From RGIG4608 sp045651165 (lineage in GTDB: Bacteria; Bacillota; Clostridia; Oscillospirales; CAG-272), in assembly GCA_045651165.1 (NCBI GenBank), contig JAZRRX010000062.1, positions 1 through 10,306 on the forward strand: 10,306 nucleotides of DNA, written 5' to 3'. The notes below the pieces were generated by a model. That model made no database searches, was not told where the DNA came from, and was given only the letters and a program-made list of their open reading frames with translations. The position numbers and the translations under genes were made by a program. This document shows, in pieces, positions 1 to 6,110 of the stretch (the first letter of the stretch is position 1; each line of letters opens with the position of its first letter).

Positions 1-57
1 CAGGTAAGAGTAATCTTCCTTGACAACGAAACACCCCTTGGTGAAAGAATTAGATAA
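1..57 (+). CDS. 3' end of an upstream gene (partial), product uncertain
   Basis: Frame 1 is open from the window edge and reads 18 residues, ending ETPLGERIR, before a TAA stop at 55-57. A GC-rich hairpin terminator follows seven bases later, which supports this being a real gene end. The fragment is too short for family assignment. The methionyl-tRNA synthetase gene metG commonly lies just upstream of tatD in Firmicutes, and the C-terminal tRNA-binding domain of that enzyme often ends in a comparable P-x-G-x-(R/K)-(V/I)-(R/K) tail. metG is therefore a reasonable but weak guess from context. Confidence 0.55.
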   Translation, partial: QVRVIFLDNETPLGERIR

Positions 58-63
58 TTAATC

Positions 64-91
64 AAAGGGGAGAGTAATCTCCCCTTTATTT
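64..91 (+). terminator. Rho-independent terminator of the upstream gene
   Basis: A perfect 10-bp stem pairs AAAGGGGAGA (64-73) with TCTCCCCTTT (78-87) around a GTAA loop, followed by ATTT. It begins seven bases after the stop codon of the partial gene at the left edge. The A-run on the left arm would also give a T-run on the other strand, so it may work in both directions. Confidence 0.85.
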
Positions 92-115
92 AAAAATGTA
101 GAAATTCTGATTGAT

Positions 116-140
116 AAATTGGGATTTATCGGGGAGTTAG
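116..140 (+). repeat. Short dispersed repeat, copy 1
   Basis: This 25-base segment matches 10099-10123 at 21 of 25 positions by my hand alignment, sharing ATTTAT followed by GGGGAG and TAG. A related inverted copy lies at 421-444. Copies 1 and 2 therefore flank the palindromic element at 167-386 as an imperfect outer inverted repeat. All copies are intergenic. Its function is unknown. Confidence 0.5.
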
Positions 141-180
141 TAAGTTTTAGATTTATTTGATTTTTAGTTGTAGGGACAGG

Positions 181-260
181 TGGTCTCGCTGCGGCTCGGT
201 CACACTCGGGGAAAAACAACACACTGTGTTGTTTTTTAATACCCTCGTGCCGCTTCGCTA
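181..260. repeat. Secondary palindromic insert in the left arm of the element
   Basis: These 80 bases stand where the intact right arm of the surrounding element has only three. The centre is a perfect hairpin, AAAAACAACACA (212-223) with TGTGTTGTTTTT (225-236). The outer parts are imperfectly inverted: GGTCTCGCTGCGGC (182-195) matches the complement of the 249-262 segment at 10 of 14 positions. This suggests a smaller palindromic unit inserted into an older one. The T-run after the central hairpin could also make it a weak terminator. Confidence 0.45.
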
Positions 261-356
261 CCTCGACTGTCCGCAATAATGGACAACCCGATATTATCAC
301 GGCTTCGCACAAGCAAAAACTAATGTTTTTACATAATAGTTACTTAATTTTTGTAA

Positions 357-386
357 CGGACAGTCGAGGACGCCTGTCCCTACAAC
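357..386. repeat. Intact 30-base right arm of the palindromic element
   Basis: This arm carries the complements of both left-side segments (167-180 and 261-273) separated by three bases. It also folds on itself, GGACAG (358-363) with CTGTCC (374-379). It serves as the reference showing that the left arm has been split. Confidence 0.6.
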
Positions 387-420
387 AACGTGCAATTTGT
401 AGCCGCATCATTATATTAAT

Positions 421-444
421 CTCCCGATAAATCAAAATTTGAAA
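421..444 (-). repeat. Short dispersed repeat, copy 2 (inverted)
   Basis: Read on the minus strand this contains TTTCAAATTTTGATTTAT, an 18-base exact match to 10095-10112, followed by CGGGAG. It is inverted relative to copy 1 (116-140) and ends 19 bases upstream of the tatD start codon, so it would lie in the tatD leader. Confidence 0.5.
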
Positions 445-450
445 TAAATA

Positions 451-457
451 AAAGGTG
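451..457 (+). promoter_or_regulatory. Ribosome binding site that decides the tatD start
   Basis: AAAGGTG stands about seven bases before ATG 464. A GTG codon at 455-457 opens the same frame but lies inside this site and has no site of its own, so ATG 464 is preferred. Confidence 0.6.
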
Positions 458-463
458 AAAAAT

Positions 464-1267
464 ATGAAATTTTTTGACTCCCACGCGCATTATTTTGACG
501 CTTGGTTTAATGAATATGAGGGTGGCGCTGACGCTCTTTTGAATAAAATATTTTCCCAGGATGTCGGTGCGATAGTTAATATTGCAACCAATCCCGAAAA
601 TCTTAAGGAATGCATAGCACAAGCTCAAAAATACGAAAAAATGTACGTTTCTTCGGGTATTCATCCCGAGGATTGCCTCTATATTGACGATATCGATTCA
701 GCTTTAGATGAAATTGAGGCGAGTGTTTCTGATCAGGCAAAGCGCAAAGAAAATAAGATTGTTGCCATTGGTGAAATCGGCTTTGATTATCACCTTGAAA
801 ACCTTACGGACGAGGTTAAGGCAAAGCAGAGATACGTTTTTGAAAGACAGATGCAGATGGCTGAAAAGTACGGATTGCCCGTGATTATTCACGATAGAGA
901 GGCGCACGGAGATTGCTTTGAGATGGCATTGAAATATCCTAATGTAAAGGGCATTTTTCATAGCTATAGCGGTTCAAGTGAAATGGCAAGGGAACTTGTT
1001 AAACGCGGTTGGTACATTTCGTTTTCCGGAGTTGTTACATTTAAAAATGCAAGTCGCGTACGTGAAGTTTTGTCAACCATACCACTTGATAGATTGCTCA
1101 TCGAAACGGACGCGCCATATCTTGCGCCCCACCCTAATCGTGGCAAGATGAACCATTCGGGCAATCTTGAATATACTGTGGGTATGATTGCCTCGGTTTT
1201 CGGAAAAGCGCCCGAAGAAATTGCGCAGATAACCTTTGAAAACGCGCAGAGAATTTATAATTTGTAA
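464..1267 (+). CDS. tatD: TatD-family metal-dependent hydrolase / deoxyribonuclease
   Basis: This encodes a cytoplasmic TIM-barrel amidohydrolase of 267 residues, the usual family length. TatD proteins are metal-dependent DNases with 3'-5' exonuclease activity on damaged DNA. The metal-site residues are all visible: the N-terminal FFDSHAH with His7 and His9, Glu104 in GEIGFDY, His143 in PVIIHDRE, His166 in FHSYSG, and Asp216 in ETDAPYLAP. The GIHP motif is at 65-68. I start it at ATG 464 behind AAAGGTG; a GTG at 455 would add three residues. It appears to be a single-gene unit, with a terminator 18 bases after the stop shared with the converging minus-strand gene. A weak promoter-like TATATT sits at 412-417, without a good -35 box. 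The family call is very secure; the exact substrate is not shown by sequence. Confidence 0.95.
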   Translation: MKFFDSHAHYFDAWFNEYEGGADALLNKIFSQDVGAIVNIATNPENLKECIAQAQKYEKMYVSSGIHPEDCLYIDDIDSALDEIEASVSDQAKRKENKIVAIGEIGFDYHLENLTDEVKAKQRYVFERQMQMAEKYGLPVIIHDREAHGDCFEMALKYPNVKGIFHSYSGSSEMARELVKRGWYISFSGVVTFKNASRVREVLSTIPLDRLLIETDAPYLAPHPNRGKMNHSGNLEYTVGMIASVFGKAPEEIAQITFENAQRIYNL

Positions 1268-1285
1268 TAAATCAAAATAAAAAAC

Positions 1286-1312
1286 AAAAGCACCCCAAGG
1301 GGTGCTTTTTCT
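1286..1312. terminator. Bidirectional terminator between tatD and the convergent membrane gene
   Basis: AAAAGCACCCC (1286-1296) and GGGGTGCTTTT (1299-1309) form a perfect 11-bp stem with a two-base centre, so a slightly larger real loop. T-runs follow on both strands: plus CTTTTTCTTT, and minus GCTTTTG followed by a long T stretch. It therefore ends tatD on the plus strand and the TIGR04086-type gene on the minus strand. Confidence 0.9.
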
Positions 1313-1780
1313 TTATCTTCTTCTTTTCTTTTTATGTTGGGATTTTTCTGATTTTACTCCCACTATAGTACCAACGGGAAATAGAGCAAATGAAAGGACG
1401 TGCAGAGCAAGTCGTGTCCAAATGTTCATGCCAGATGCTAACGTGTGTGAAAGAGTAAACGAGAACAACATAGAAAGCAAGACATAGGCGCAACCCGTGA
1501 GTGCGCTTATGAGATATGGTGAGCGCCTATCGAGTTTAGAACATATAAATCCACCCAAAAACGCGGAGATGAATTTTACAACATATCCTATGGGTGAGAT
1601 AAATGCCGTGGGATCATCCGTCATTAGAGCTGCGGCGGTGCTCGCAAAAAGTAGTGCAAGACTCACACCAGCAGTGAAGAGGATGCTTAAAAAGGAACTT
1701 TTGAGAGCAGTGTCGAGTTTGTTTTCAACATGTGAGTTACTTTTTTTATGATGCTTGGCAGAAATTCTTTTGCTTTTCAT
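1313..1780 (-). CDS. TIGR04086-type small membrane protein
   Basis: A 155-residue protein with a basic N-terminus (about 1-27), four hydrophobic segments (roughly 28-52, 61-80, 88-110 and 119-142) and a very basic C-terminal tail ending KKKRRR. Size, four-span layout and position downstream of yajC match the TIGR04086 family of putative membrane proteins, known mainly from Clostridia; its function is not established. The start is ATG 1780, five bases after GGAGG (complement of 1786-1790). An upstream in-frame ATG at 1891 would run the frame through the yajC terminator hairpin and is rejected. Expression may come from an unseen promoter in 1781-1877 or from read-through of that terminator. The family call rests on pattern and context, not a search. 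Confidence 0.78.
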   Translation of the reverse strand: MKSKRISAKHHKKSNSHVENKLDTALKSSFLSILFTAGVSLALLFASTAAALMTDDPTAFISPIGYVVKFISAFLGGFICSKLDRRSPYLISALTGCAYVLLSMLFSFTLSHTLASGMNIWTRLALHVLSFALFPVGTIVGVKSEKSQHKKKRRR

Positions 1781-1846
1781 ATTTTCCTCCGAATTGATAA
1801 GTTTTTTAAAAATATATGATAATGCAAGAAAAAATATGAAATGTTG

Positions 1847-1861
1847 CAAATTTTGATTTAT
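1847..1861 (+). repeat. Short dispersed repeat, core-only copy
   Basis: CAAATTTTGATTTAT is identical to the core of the copies at 427-441 (inverted) and 10098-10112. It lacks the following GGGGAG part. It lies between the yajC terminator and the start of the small membrane gene. An AT-rich 15-mer could recur partly by chance, so this copy is weaker than the others. Confidence 0.3.
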
Positions 1862-1877
1862 CCAATAATTGAAATAA

Positions 1878-1909
1878 AAAAACAGCTCCAAAGCTTTGGA
1901 GCTGTTTTT
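1878..1909 (-). terminator. Terminator of yajC
   Basis: A perfect palindrome with arms AAAAACAGCTCCAAAG (1878-1893) and CTTTGGAGCTGTTTTT (1894-1909). On the minus strand it begins six bases after the yajC stop codon and ends in a T-run. It separates yajC from the following minus-strand gene, so that gene either has its own promoter or depends on read-through. Confidence 0.88.
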
Positions 1910-1915
1910 ATTTCA

Positions 1916-2194
1916 TTACTGTGCGTCTTCTGCCTTAACGTCAACGCTGCGAATGGCTGTTTTAAGAATACGAATCTTTGTGCCATCTCTACTTGTTTCG
2001 ATAACACAAGTTTCTTCCTTGATGCTAACGATTTTGCCGATGATACCACCGATAGTAGTGATTTCGTCACCAACCTCAAGACTATTTCTCATAGCGTTTG
2101 CTTCCTGTTCAGCCTTTTTCTGAGGTCTGATTGTAAGGAAATACATTGCAACAAACATTACAACGAGCATAAGAATTGGGAAAAGTCCAGTCAT
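1916..2194 (-). CDS. yajC: YajC, preprotein translocase-associated subunit
   Basis: A 92-residue protein with one N-terminal membrane span (about 3-20), then TIRPQKK at 21-27 and the soluble core GDEITTIGGIIGKI at 42-55, which is the YajC signature. YajC associates with SecDF at the Sec translocon and helps protein export, but is usually dispensable. I start it at ATG 2194, seven bases after GGAGGT (complement of 2202-2207). An upstream in-frame ATG at 2209 overlaps that ribosome binding site and is unlikely to be used. A well-formed promoter lies upstream on the minus strand. The usual neighbours tgt and secDF are not in the window. Confidence 0.95.
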   Translation of the reverse strand: MTGLFPILMLVVMFVAMYFLTIRPQKKAEQEANAMRNSLEVGDEITTIGGIIGKIVSIKEETCVIETSRDGTKIRILKTAIRSVDVKAEDAQ

Positions 2195-2201
2195 TTCATT
2201 T

Positions 2202-2207
2202 ACCTCC
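2202..2207 (-). promoter_or_regulatory. Ribosome binding site that decides the yajC start
   Basis: The minus strand reads GGAGGT here, seven bases before ATG 2194. The alternative start at 2209 would place this site inside the coding sequence. Confidence 0.7.
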
Positions 2208-2236
2208 ATGAAACAAAAATAAATATTAACTTAATC

Positions 2237-2265
2237 ATTATACATCATATTTTCTTTTTTTTCAA
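2237..2265 (-). promoter_or_regulatory. Predicted sigma-A promoter for yajC
   Basis: Minus-strand -35 TTGAAA (complement of 2260-2265) and a perfect -10 TATAAT (complement of 2237-2242) are separated by exactly 17 bases. Transcription would begin near 2230, leaving a leader of about 35 bases to the yajC start. Confidence 0.75.
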
Positions 2266-2312
2266 TAGTTTTTCCATAATTTTGAAAAATAAATAAAATA
2301 ATAAGGAATTTA

Positions 2313-2341
2313 TTGCAAAATCTTACGAAATGTGATATACT
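2313..2341 (+). promoter_or_regulatory. Predicted promoter for the rimM-trmD run
   Basis: -35 TTGCAA is at 2313-2318 and -10 TATACT at 2336-2341, with a 17-base spacer. A TGN extension (TGA at 2333-2335) precedes the -10 box. The rimM start is about 37 bases beyond the predicted transcription start. It faces away from the yajC promoter across about 50 bases of AT-rich DNA. Confidence 0.75.
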
Positions 2342-2384
2342 AATCTAAATAAGTATGCAGTTTTATAGAAAAGGATACTAAAAA

Positions 2385-2894
2385 ATGCCAAAATCACAAT
2401 TTCTTGAATGTGGAAAAATAGTAAATACACACGGTGTTCGTGGAGGATTGAAACTTGAATCCTGGTGCGATACGCCACAGGACTTAGCATCCCTTAAAAA
2501 AGTATTTCTTGAAAATGGTGGGGAATACCAATGTTACAAGGTAAAAAAGGCGTCCGTTTTTAAACAGTTCGTACTTTTTGAGCTTGATGGAATAAACAAT
2601 ATTGACATTGCAATGACCTTAAAGGGAAGAGTGGTATTTGCAGACCGAGATGACATAGCGATTGACGAGGATGCGTTCTTTATTGCTGACATCATCGGAC
2701 TTGACGTTATCGATATGGCAACAGGAGAGAAGATTGGAACACTCTCTGACGTATTGAATTTGGGTGCTAGCGACCTCTATGAAATCAACACAAAGAGTGG
2801 CAAAAAGCTTATTCCCGCTGTGCCTGAATTTATCAAAGAGGTTGACACAGAAAAAGGAATTTTCGTATCACTTATTGAAGGAATGTTGGACTAA
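2385..2894 (+). CDS. rimM: Ribosome maturation factor RimM
   Basis: RimM binds ribosomal protein S19 and assists late assembly of the 30S head domain and 16S rRNA processing in the cytoplasm. The 169 residues match the family length. The N-terminal RimM domain is marked by GKIVNTHGVRG at 10-20. The C-terminal PRC-barrel domain covers about 97-167, with IGTLSDVLNLGASDLYEI and PAVPEFIKEVD visible. ATG 2385 follows AAGGAT at 2371-2376 by eight bases. trmD starts three bases after the stop, the usual rimM-trmD order. The normal partners rpsP and a KH-domain gene are missing upstream, where yajC lies instead. Confidence 0.96.
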   Translation: MPKSQFLECGKIVNTHGVRGGLKLESWCDTPQDLASLKKVFLENGGEYQCYKVKKASVFKQFVLFELDGINNIDIAMTLKGRVVFADRDDIAIDEDAFFIADIIGLDVIDMATGEKIGTLSDVLNLGASDLYEINTKSGKKLIPAVPEFIKEVDTEKGIFVSLIEGMLD

Positions 2895-2897
2895 ATT

Positions 2898-3593
2898 ATG
2901 AGATTTGATATAATGACGCTTTTTCCCGAGCTTGTTTTAGGCGTGCTTGGGGAGAGCATAATAGGACGCGCACAAAAAGCAGGATTTGTTTCAGTGCATG
3001 CGCACAATATACGCGATTTTGCAAACAATAAGCATAGAAAAGTTGACGACACTCCCTACGGTGGTGGATTTGGTATGCTTATGATGGCTCCGCCCGTGTA
3101 CGATTGCTATGAATTTGTTAAAAATCAAGTGTCGGCAGAAATGGGTGAGGGAATAAAATCAAAGGTAATATATATGAGTCCTCAAGGGAAGGTGTTAACA
3201 CAAGAAAAGGCACAGGAGCTCTCAGAATATGACAATCTCATTATTCTTTGTGGACATTATGAGGGCATTGATGCTCGAGTTCTTGAAGAAATAGTGGATG
3301 AAGAAATTTCCATTGGCGACTATGTTCTCACGGGTGGGGAATTGCCCGCGTGTGTGCTTGTTGACTGCGTTTCACGTCTTAAAGAGGGCGTGCTTGCGGA
3401 CAAAAAGTGCTATGAGGACGAAAGTATTTCGTGTGGACGTCTTGAATATCCTCAATACACACGTCCCTATGAATTCCACGGCAAAAAAGTTCCCGACGTT
3501 TTGATTTCGGGCAATCATGCTGAAATTGACAAGTGGCGCGCTGAGCAGTCCATAGAAATTACAAAGAAAAAAAGACCTGATCTTTTAGATTGA
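2898..3593 (+). CDS. trmD: tRNA (guanine-37-N1)-methyltransferase TrmD
   Basis: TrmD transfers a methyl group from S-adenosylmethionine to N1 of G37 in tRNAs and prevents +1 frameshifting; it is a SPOUT-class dimer with a trefoil knot. Its 231 residues are typical. Visible motifs are YGGGFGM at 54-60, SPQGK at 94-98, LCGHYEGIDAR at 117-127, IGDYVLTGGELP at 139-150 and YPQYTRP at 184-190. Arg160 and Asp174 align with the catalytic Arg154 and Asp169 of the E. coli enzyme by spacing. Only three bases separate it from rimM and its own ribosome binding site is poor, so it is probably translationally coupled. rplS, which usually follows, is absent; a membrane ligase-like gene follows instead. Confidence 0.97.
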   Translation: MRFDIMTLFPELVLGVLGESIIGRAQKAGFVSVHAHNIRDFANNKHRKVDDTPYGGGFGMLMMAPPVYDCYEFVKNQVSAEMGEGIKSKVIYMSPQGKVLTQEKAQELSEYDNLIILCGHYEGIDARVLEEIVDEEISIGDYVLTGGELPACVLVDCVSRLKEGVLADKKCYEDESISCGRLEYPQYTRPYEFHGKKVPDVLISGNHAEIDKWRAEQSIEITKKKRPDLLD

Positions 3594-3622
3594 GTATTTT
3601 AATGATATTATTCCGTTAAGAC

Positions 3623-3629
3623 GGGAGGT
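3623..3629 (+). promoter_or_regulatory. Ribosome binding site that decides a TTG start
   Basis: GGGAGGT lies six to seven bases before TTG 3636. An ATG at 3631 is only one or two bases away and its frame stops after two codons (ATG TTT TGA), overlapping the TTG. The long frame is therefore entered at TTG 3636. Confidence 0.65.
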
Positions 3630-3635
3630 AATGTT

Positions 3636-5567
3636 TTGAAAAAGAACAAGATACAAAAGAAAAAGACAAACAAAAAAAAGGGTGGATTTTTTGCTTTTCT
3701 TTTTAGAATAGCAGAAACCATTGCGAAACTACTTAAAAGAGGACCTATTGGGTACTTTTTTGCAGATCTTTATACAAAATGCAATCAAAAGTGGAAGAAC
3801 GGATATATATATAACCTATTAAGACGCAAAAAACAAAGACTCAGAGAGCGTGCAACATTTGCTCACATTTACGAAAAGAGTCTAACAAGCAAAAAGATTT
3901 CTCAAATATCCTACTCGATTATCCACTCCAACTTGAGAATATGGGGAGTTGGTTTCCTCTTTTTCGCGTTTGCAATTATCACAATTACGATAATAAGAAA
4001 CCAGTTGTTTGGTGAAGATATTTTAGAAAGATTTATCATTGGTGGAACGATTGCATTGCTTTCTTTCCCCTTGATAATTTCAAAAAAGGAACTCGGTGAA
4101 TCACTTTTGAAGGGAAGACTGACAAGGTTTGTTATAACCAATGTTTTAAATCTAAATCCTACAAGATTTGAAAGAAGTTCAACTCCCTTTGACGGAAGCT
4201 ATTTTATAGCTATTCTTTTCTCAATAGCTATGGGATGCTTAACATACTTTGTGTATCCGCTAATCATTATGAATGTTGCACTTGTTTTGGCTTTGTTTTT
4301 ATTGATAATGTCATTTCCAGAACTCGGCCTTATATTCTTAATGATTATACTTCCTTTTGCTAATATGTTTAGCAATCCCTCAATTGCTTTATTGATACTT
4401 GCTGGATTTTCAACTTGCGGATTTATCGTTAAGTTGCTCAGAGGCAAGCGTGTAATTCGATTTGAGCTTATGGATGTTTTAGTGCTTGCTTTTAGTATGC
4501 TATTGCTTTTCGGTGGTATTTTCACCCATGGTGGAAGCAATTCACTTTATTCAGCAGAGGTTTATTTTGCTTTTCTATTTGTATATTTCTTGATTGTAAA
4601 TATGTATATTGAAAAGCCATCTATATACAGAGCATTTAAAATCCTTATAGTTACTGCGACTATTGTTTCAATAGTTGGAGTAATTCGTGGTGGAGCTATT
4701 AACGAATCTTGGGTTGATTTGTCCATGTTTGGAGATTTACCTGGCAGAGTTAGTGTATTCTTGGGTAATCCCAATATGCTCGGTGCTTATCTTATCAGCG
4801 TTTTCCCACTTGCATTGGGTCAAATGATAGTTAGCAATAAAAAAATAAGCAAGGTTATGTATTTCATTTCTGCTATATTGATATTTGTCTGCACCATTAT
4901 GACAGGTTCAAGAGGCGCGTGGATTGGTATTATAGTTGCAACAATAGTTTTCTTGCTTTTATACAATATTAAAAACATATGGTTTGTATTGTTTGCAGGA
5001 CTCACATTACCCTTGTGGCAGCTATTTCTTCCCGAATATATTCTTAACAGATTTTCAAGCATTTTTACAATGGCAGATAGTTCAGTGCAAATGCGCTTGA
5101 ATATTTGGAAGGGCGTTGCCAATATGGCAAAGGATAATTTCTTTACCGGTATTGGCGTTGGTGAACGCGCGTTTAAACTCGTTTATGAGGATTATGCACT
5201 TATGGGTGCAGAAAGTGCGGTACATGCACACAGTTTGCCATTGCAGATACTTGTTGATATAGGAATTGTGGGACTTATAATCTTTGCATTGATTATGTTC
5301 ATGTATGCTCAAAAATGCTTTATTGAAATAAAGCAAAGCAGAAAGAATAGCAAGTCAAGAACAATGATAATCGCGGGCTTATCCACAATAAGTGGTGCTC
5401 TCGTTATGGGACTTACCGACAATATTTGGTATAACTATCGAGTATTCGTTATGTTTTGGATTGTTGTTGCTCTCACCACTTCGCTTTCAAAGAAAAATGT
5501 GAGAGAGAGAGAATCAACAAGAATAATTAATAATATGACATATGCCGACCTTGAAATCAACTGTTGA
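3636..5567 (+). CDS. O-antigen ligase / Wzy polymerase-like polytopic membrane protein
   Basis: A 643-residue membrane protein with about 14 hydrophobic segments between residues 102 and 617. The C-terminal half has the Wzy_C (O-antigen ligase) pattern: GNPNMLGAYL at 377-386, the hallmark GSRGAW at 424-429, GIGVGE at 505-510, and HAHSLPLQILVDIG from His530 into a membrane helix. Proteins of this family join or polymerise lipid-linked glycans on the outer face of the membrane; in a Gram-positive this would be a capsule, teichuronic-type or secreted polysaccharide, which is inference. Residues 1-100 form an unusual Lys/Arg-rich cytoplasmic extension. It starts at TTG 3636 after GGGAGGT. No terminator separates it from trmD 42 bases upstream, and two small membrane-protein genes follow immediately. 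No glycosyltransferases are nearby. Confidence 0.88.
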   Translation: MKKNKIQKKKTNKKKGGFFAFLFRIAETIAKLLKRGPIGYFFADLYTKCNQKWKNGYIYNLLRRKKQRLRERATFAHIYEKSLTSKKISQISYSIIHSNLRIWGVGFLFFAFAIITITIIRNQLFGEDILERFIIGGTIALLSFPLIISKKELGESLLKGRLTRFVITNVLNLNPTRFERSSTPFDGSYFIAILFSIAMGCLTYFVYPLIIMNVALVLALFLLIMSFPELGLIFLMIILPFANMFSNPSIALLILAGFSTCGFIVKLLRGKRVIRFELMDVLVLAFSMLLLFGGIFTHGGSNSLYSAEVYFAFLFVYFLIVNMYIEKPSIYRAFKILIVTATIVSIVGVIRGGAINESWVDLSMFGDLPGRVSVFLGNPNMLGAYLISVFPLALGQMIVSNKKISKVMYFISAILIFVCTIMTGSRGAWIGIIVATIVFLLLYNIKNIWFVLFAGLTLPLWQLFLPEYILNRFSSIFTMADSSVQMRLNIWKGVANMAKDNFFTGIGVGERAFKLVYEDYALMGAESAVHAHSLPLQILVDIGIVGLIIFALIMFMYAQKCFIEIKQSRKNSKSRTMIIAGLSTISGALVMGLTDNIWYNYRVFVMFWIVVALTTSLSKKNVRERESTRIINNMTYADLEINC

Positions 5568-5585
5568 TGCGACTTGGAGGAGATT

Positions 5586-6098
5586 ATGAAAAATAATAAA
5601 GCAAATCAAGCTACACAAAAGAAACATAAATTAAATATCGTTGATGTGGCTGTCCTTGTCGTGTTTTTGGCAGTTGTTACTATAGCGTTCTTGTTGCTTG
5701 ACCCTGTGGCAAAGGTTAATGAGGAATCTCCAATGCAAGAAAAAACCATTCTTTATGTGGTTGAGCTAAGAGAGATAGATAAACAGCTTAGCAATAGCGT
5801 AAGGGTTGATGATAACGCGGTTTTGATGACTGAGAGCATTGGTATTGGCAAGGTAGCTAAGGTGAATAGATTTTCTTCTACAAAATGGGAAATTCCCGAA
5901 AGTGGAGATGAAATGGTTTTGTCAACTGACCCCGACAAGCACACCATGGTAGTTACAATTGAAATTAATTGCTCATATCAAGAGGGTGTTGGTTATTTCT
6001 TACATGGTCAACAACTTTTGGTGGGACACTCAATCAACCTTAAATTCCCGATGTTTGATGCCGTTGGTGAATGCATCAGCATCGAAGTGAAGGAATAA
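5586..6098 (+). CDS. DUF4330-like single-span membrane protein (first paralogue)
   Basis: A 170-residue protein with a short basic N-terminus, then KLNIVDVAVLVVFLAVVTI with one membrane helix (about 19-38), and an extracytoplasmic domain of about 130 residues. The KLNIVD motif entering the helix, IGIGKVAKV at 85-93 and the ending with GQQLLVGHSINLKF followed by GECISIEV recall the DUF4330 family; that name is from pattern memory and the family has no known function. There is no lipobox. The start is ATG 5586, five bases after GGAGG (5576-5580); a TTG at 5574 in the same frame overlaps that site. It begins 18 bases after the ligase-like gene and 12 bases before its paralogue, so the three are almost certainly co-expressed. 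Confidence 0.72.
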   Translation: MKNNKANQATQKKHKLNIVDVAVLVVFLAVVTIAFLLLDPVAKVNEESPMQEKTILYVVELREIDKQLSNSVRVDDNAVLMTESIGIGKVAKVNRFSSTKWEIPESGDEMVLSTDPDKHTMVVTIEINCSYQEGVGYFLHGQQLLVGHSINLKFPMFDAVGECISIEVKE

Positions 6099-6110
6099 GG
6101 AGGGGGCAAA

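Larger units (their letters stand above)
167..386. mobile_element. MITE-like palindromic element with no coding capacity
   Basis: The ends are a perfect 14-bp inverted repeat: GTTGTAGGGACAGG at 167-180 and CCTGTCCCTACAAC at 373-386. A second perfect 13-bp pair is CCTCGACTGTCCG at 261-273 and its complement at 357-369. On the right the two segments are only three bases apart (370-372), giving a continuous 30-base arm. On the left they are separated by 80 bases. There is no credible reading frame inside, so any movement would need a transposase supplied elsewhere. I see no clear target-site duplication. It sits between the upstream terminator and tatD. It could instead be a non-mobile structured repeat; copy number in the genome would decide. 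Confidence 0.6.

Noticed and set aside
58..312. An 84-codon minus-strand frame over the left intergenic region
   Set aside because: It runs through the terminator hairpin and the palindromic element and shows no protein-like pattern.
315..330. Hairpin AAAAAC-TAAT-GTTTTT as a terminator
   Set aside because: A six-pair AT stem with no gene to terminate; it is simply part of the interior of the palindromic element.
390..417. Promoter for tatD with TATATT at 412-417 and GTGCAA at 390-395
   Set aside because: The -35 match is poor and the spacer is 16 bases; it was kept only as a remark in the tatD entry.
1781..1891. N-terminal extension of the small membrane protein to an ATG at 1891 (minus strand), giving 192 residues
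   Set aside because: It would translate through the arm of the yajC terminator and has no ribosome binding site, whereas ATG 1780 follows GGAGG at the right distance.
1841..2296. A 151-codon plus-strand frame antisense to yajC
   Set aside because: It is Phe/Asn-rich low-quality sequence lying wholly over the yajC gene and its terminator, with no ribosome binding site. It is a shadow frame.
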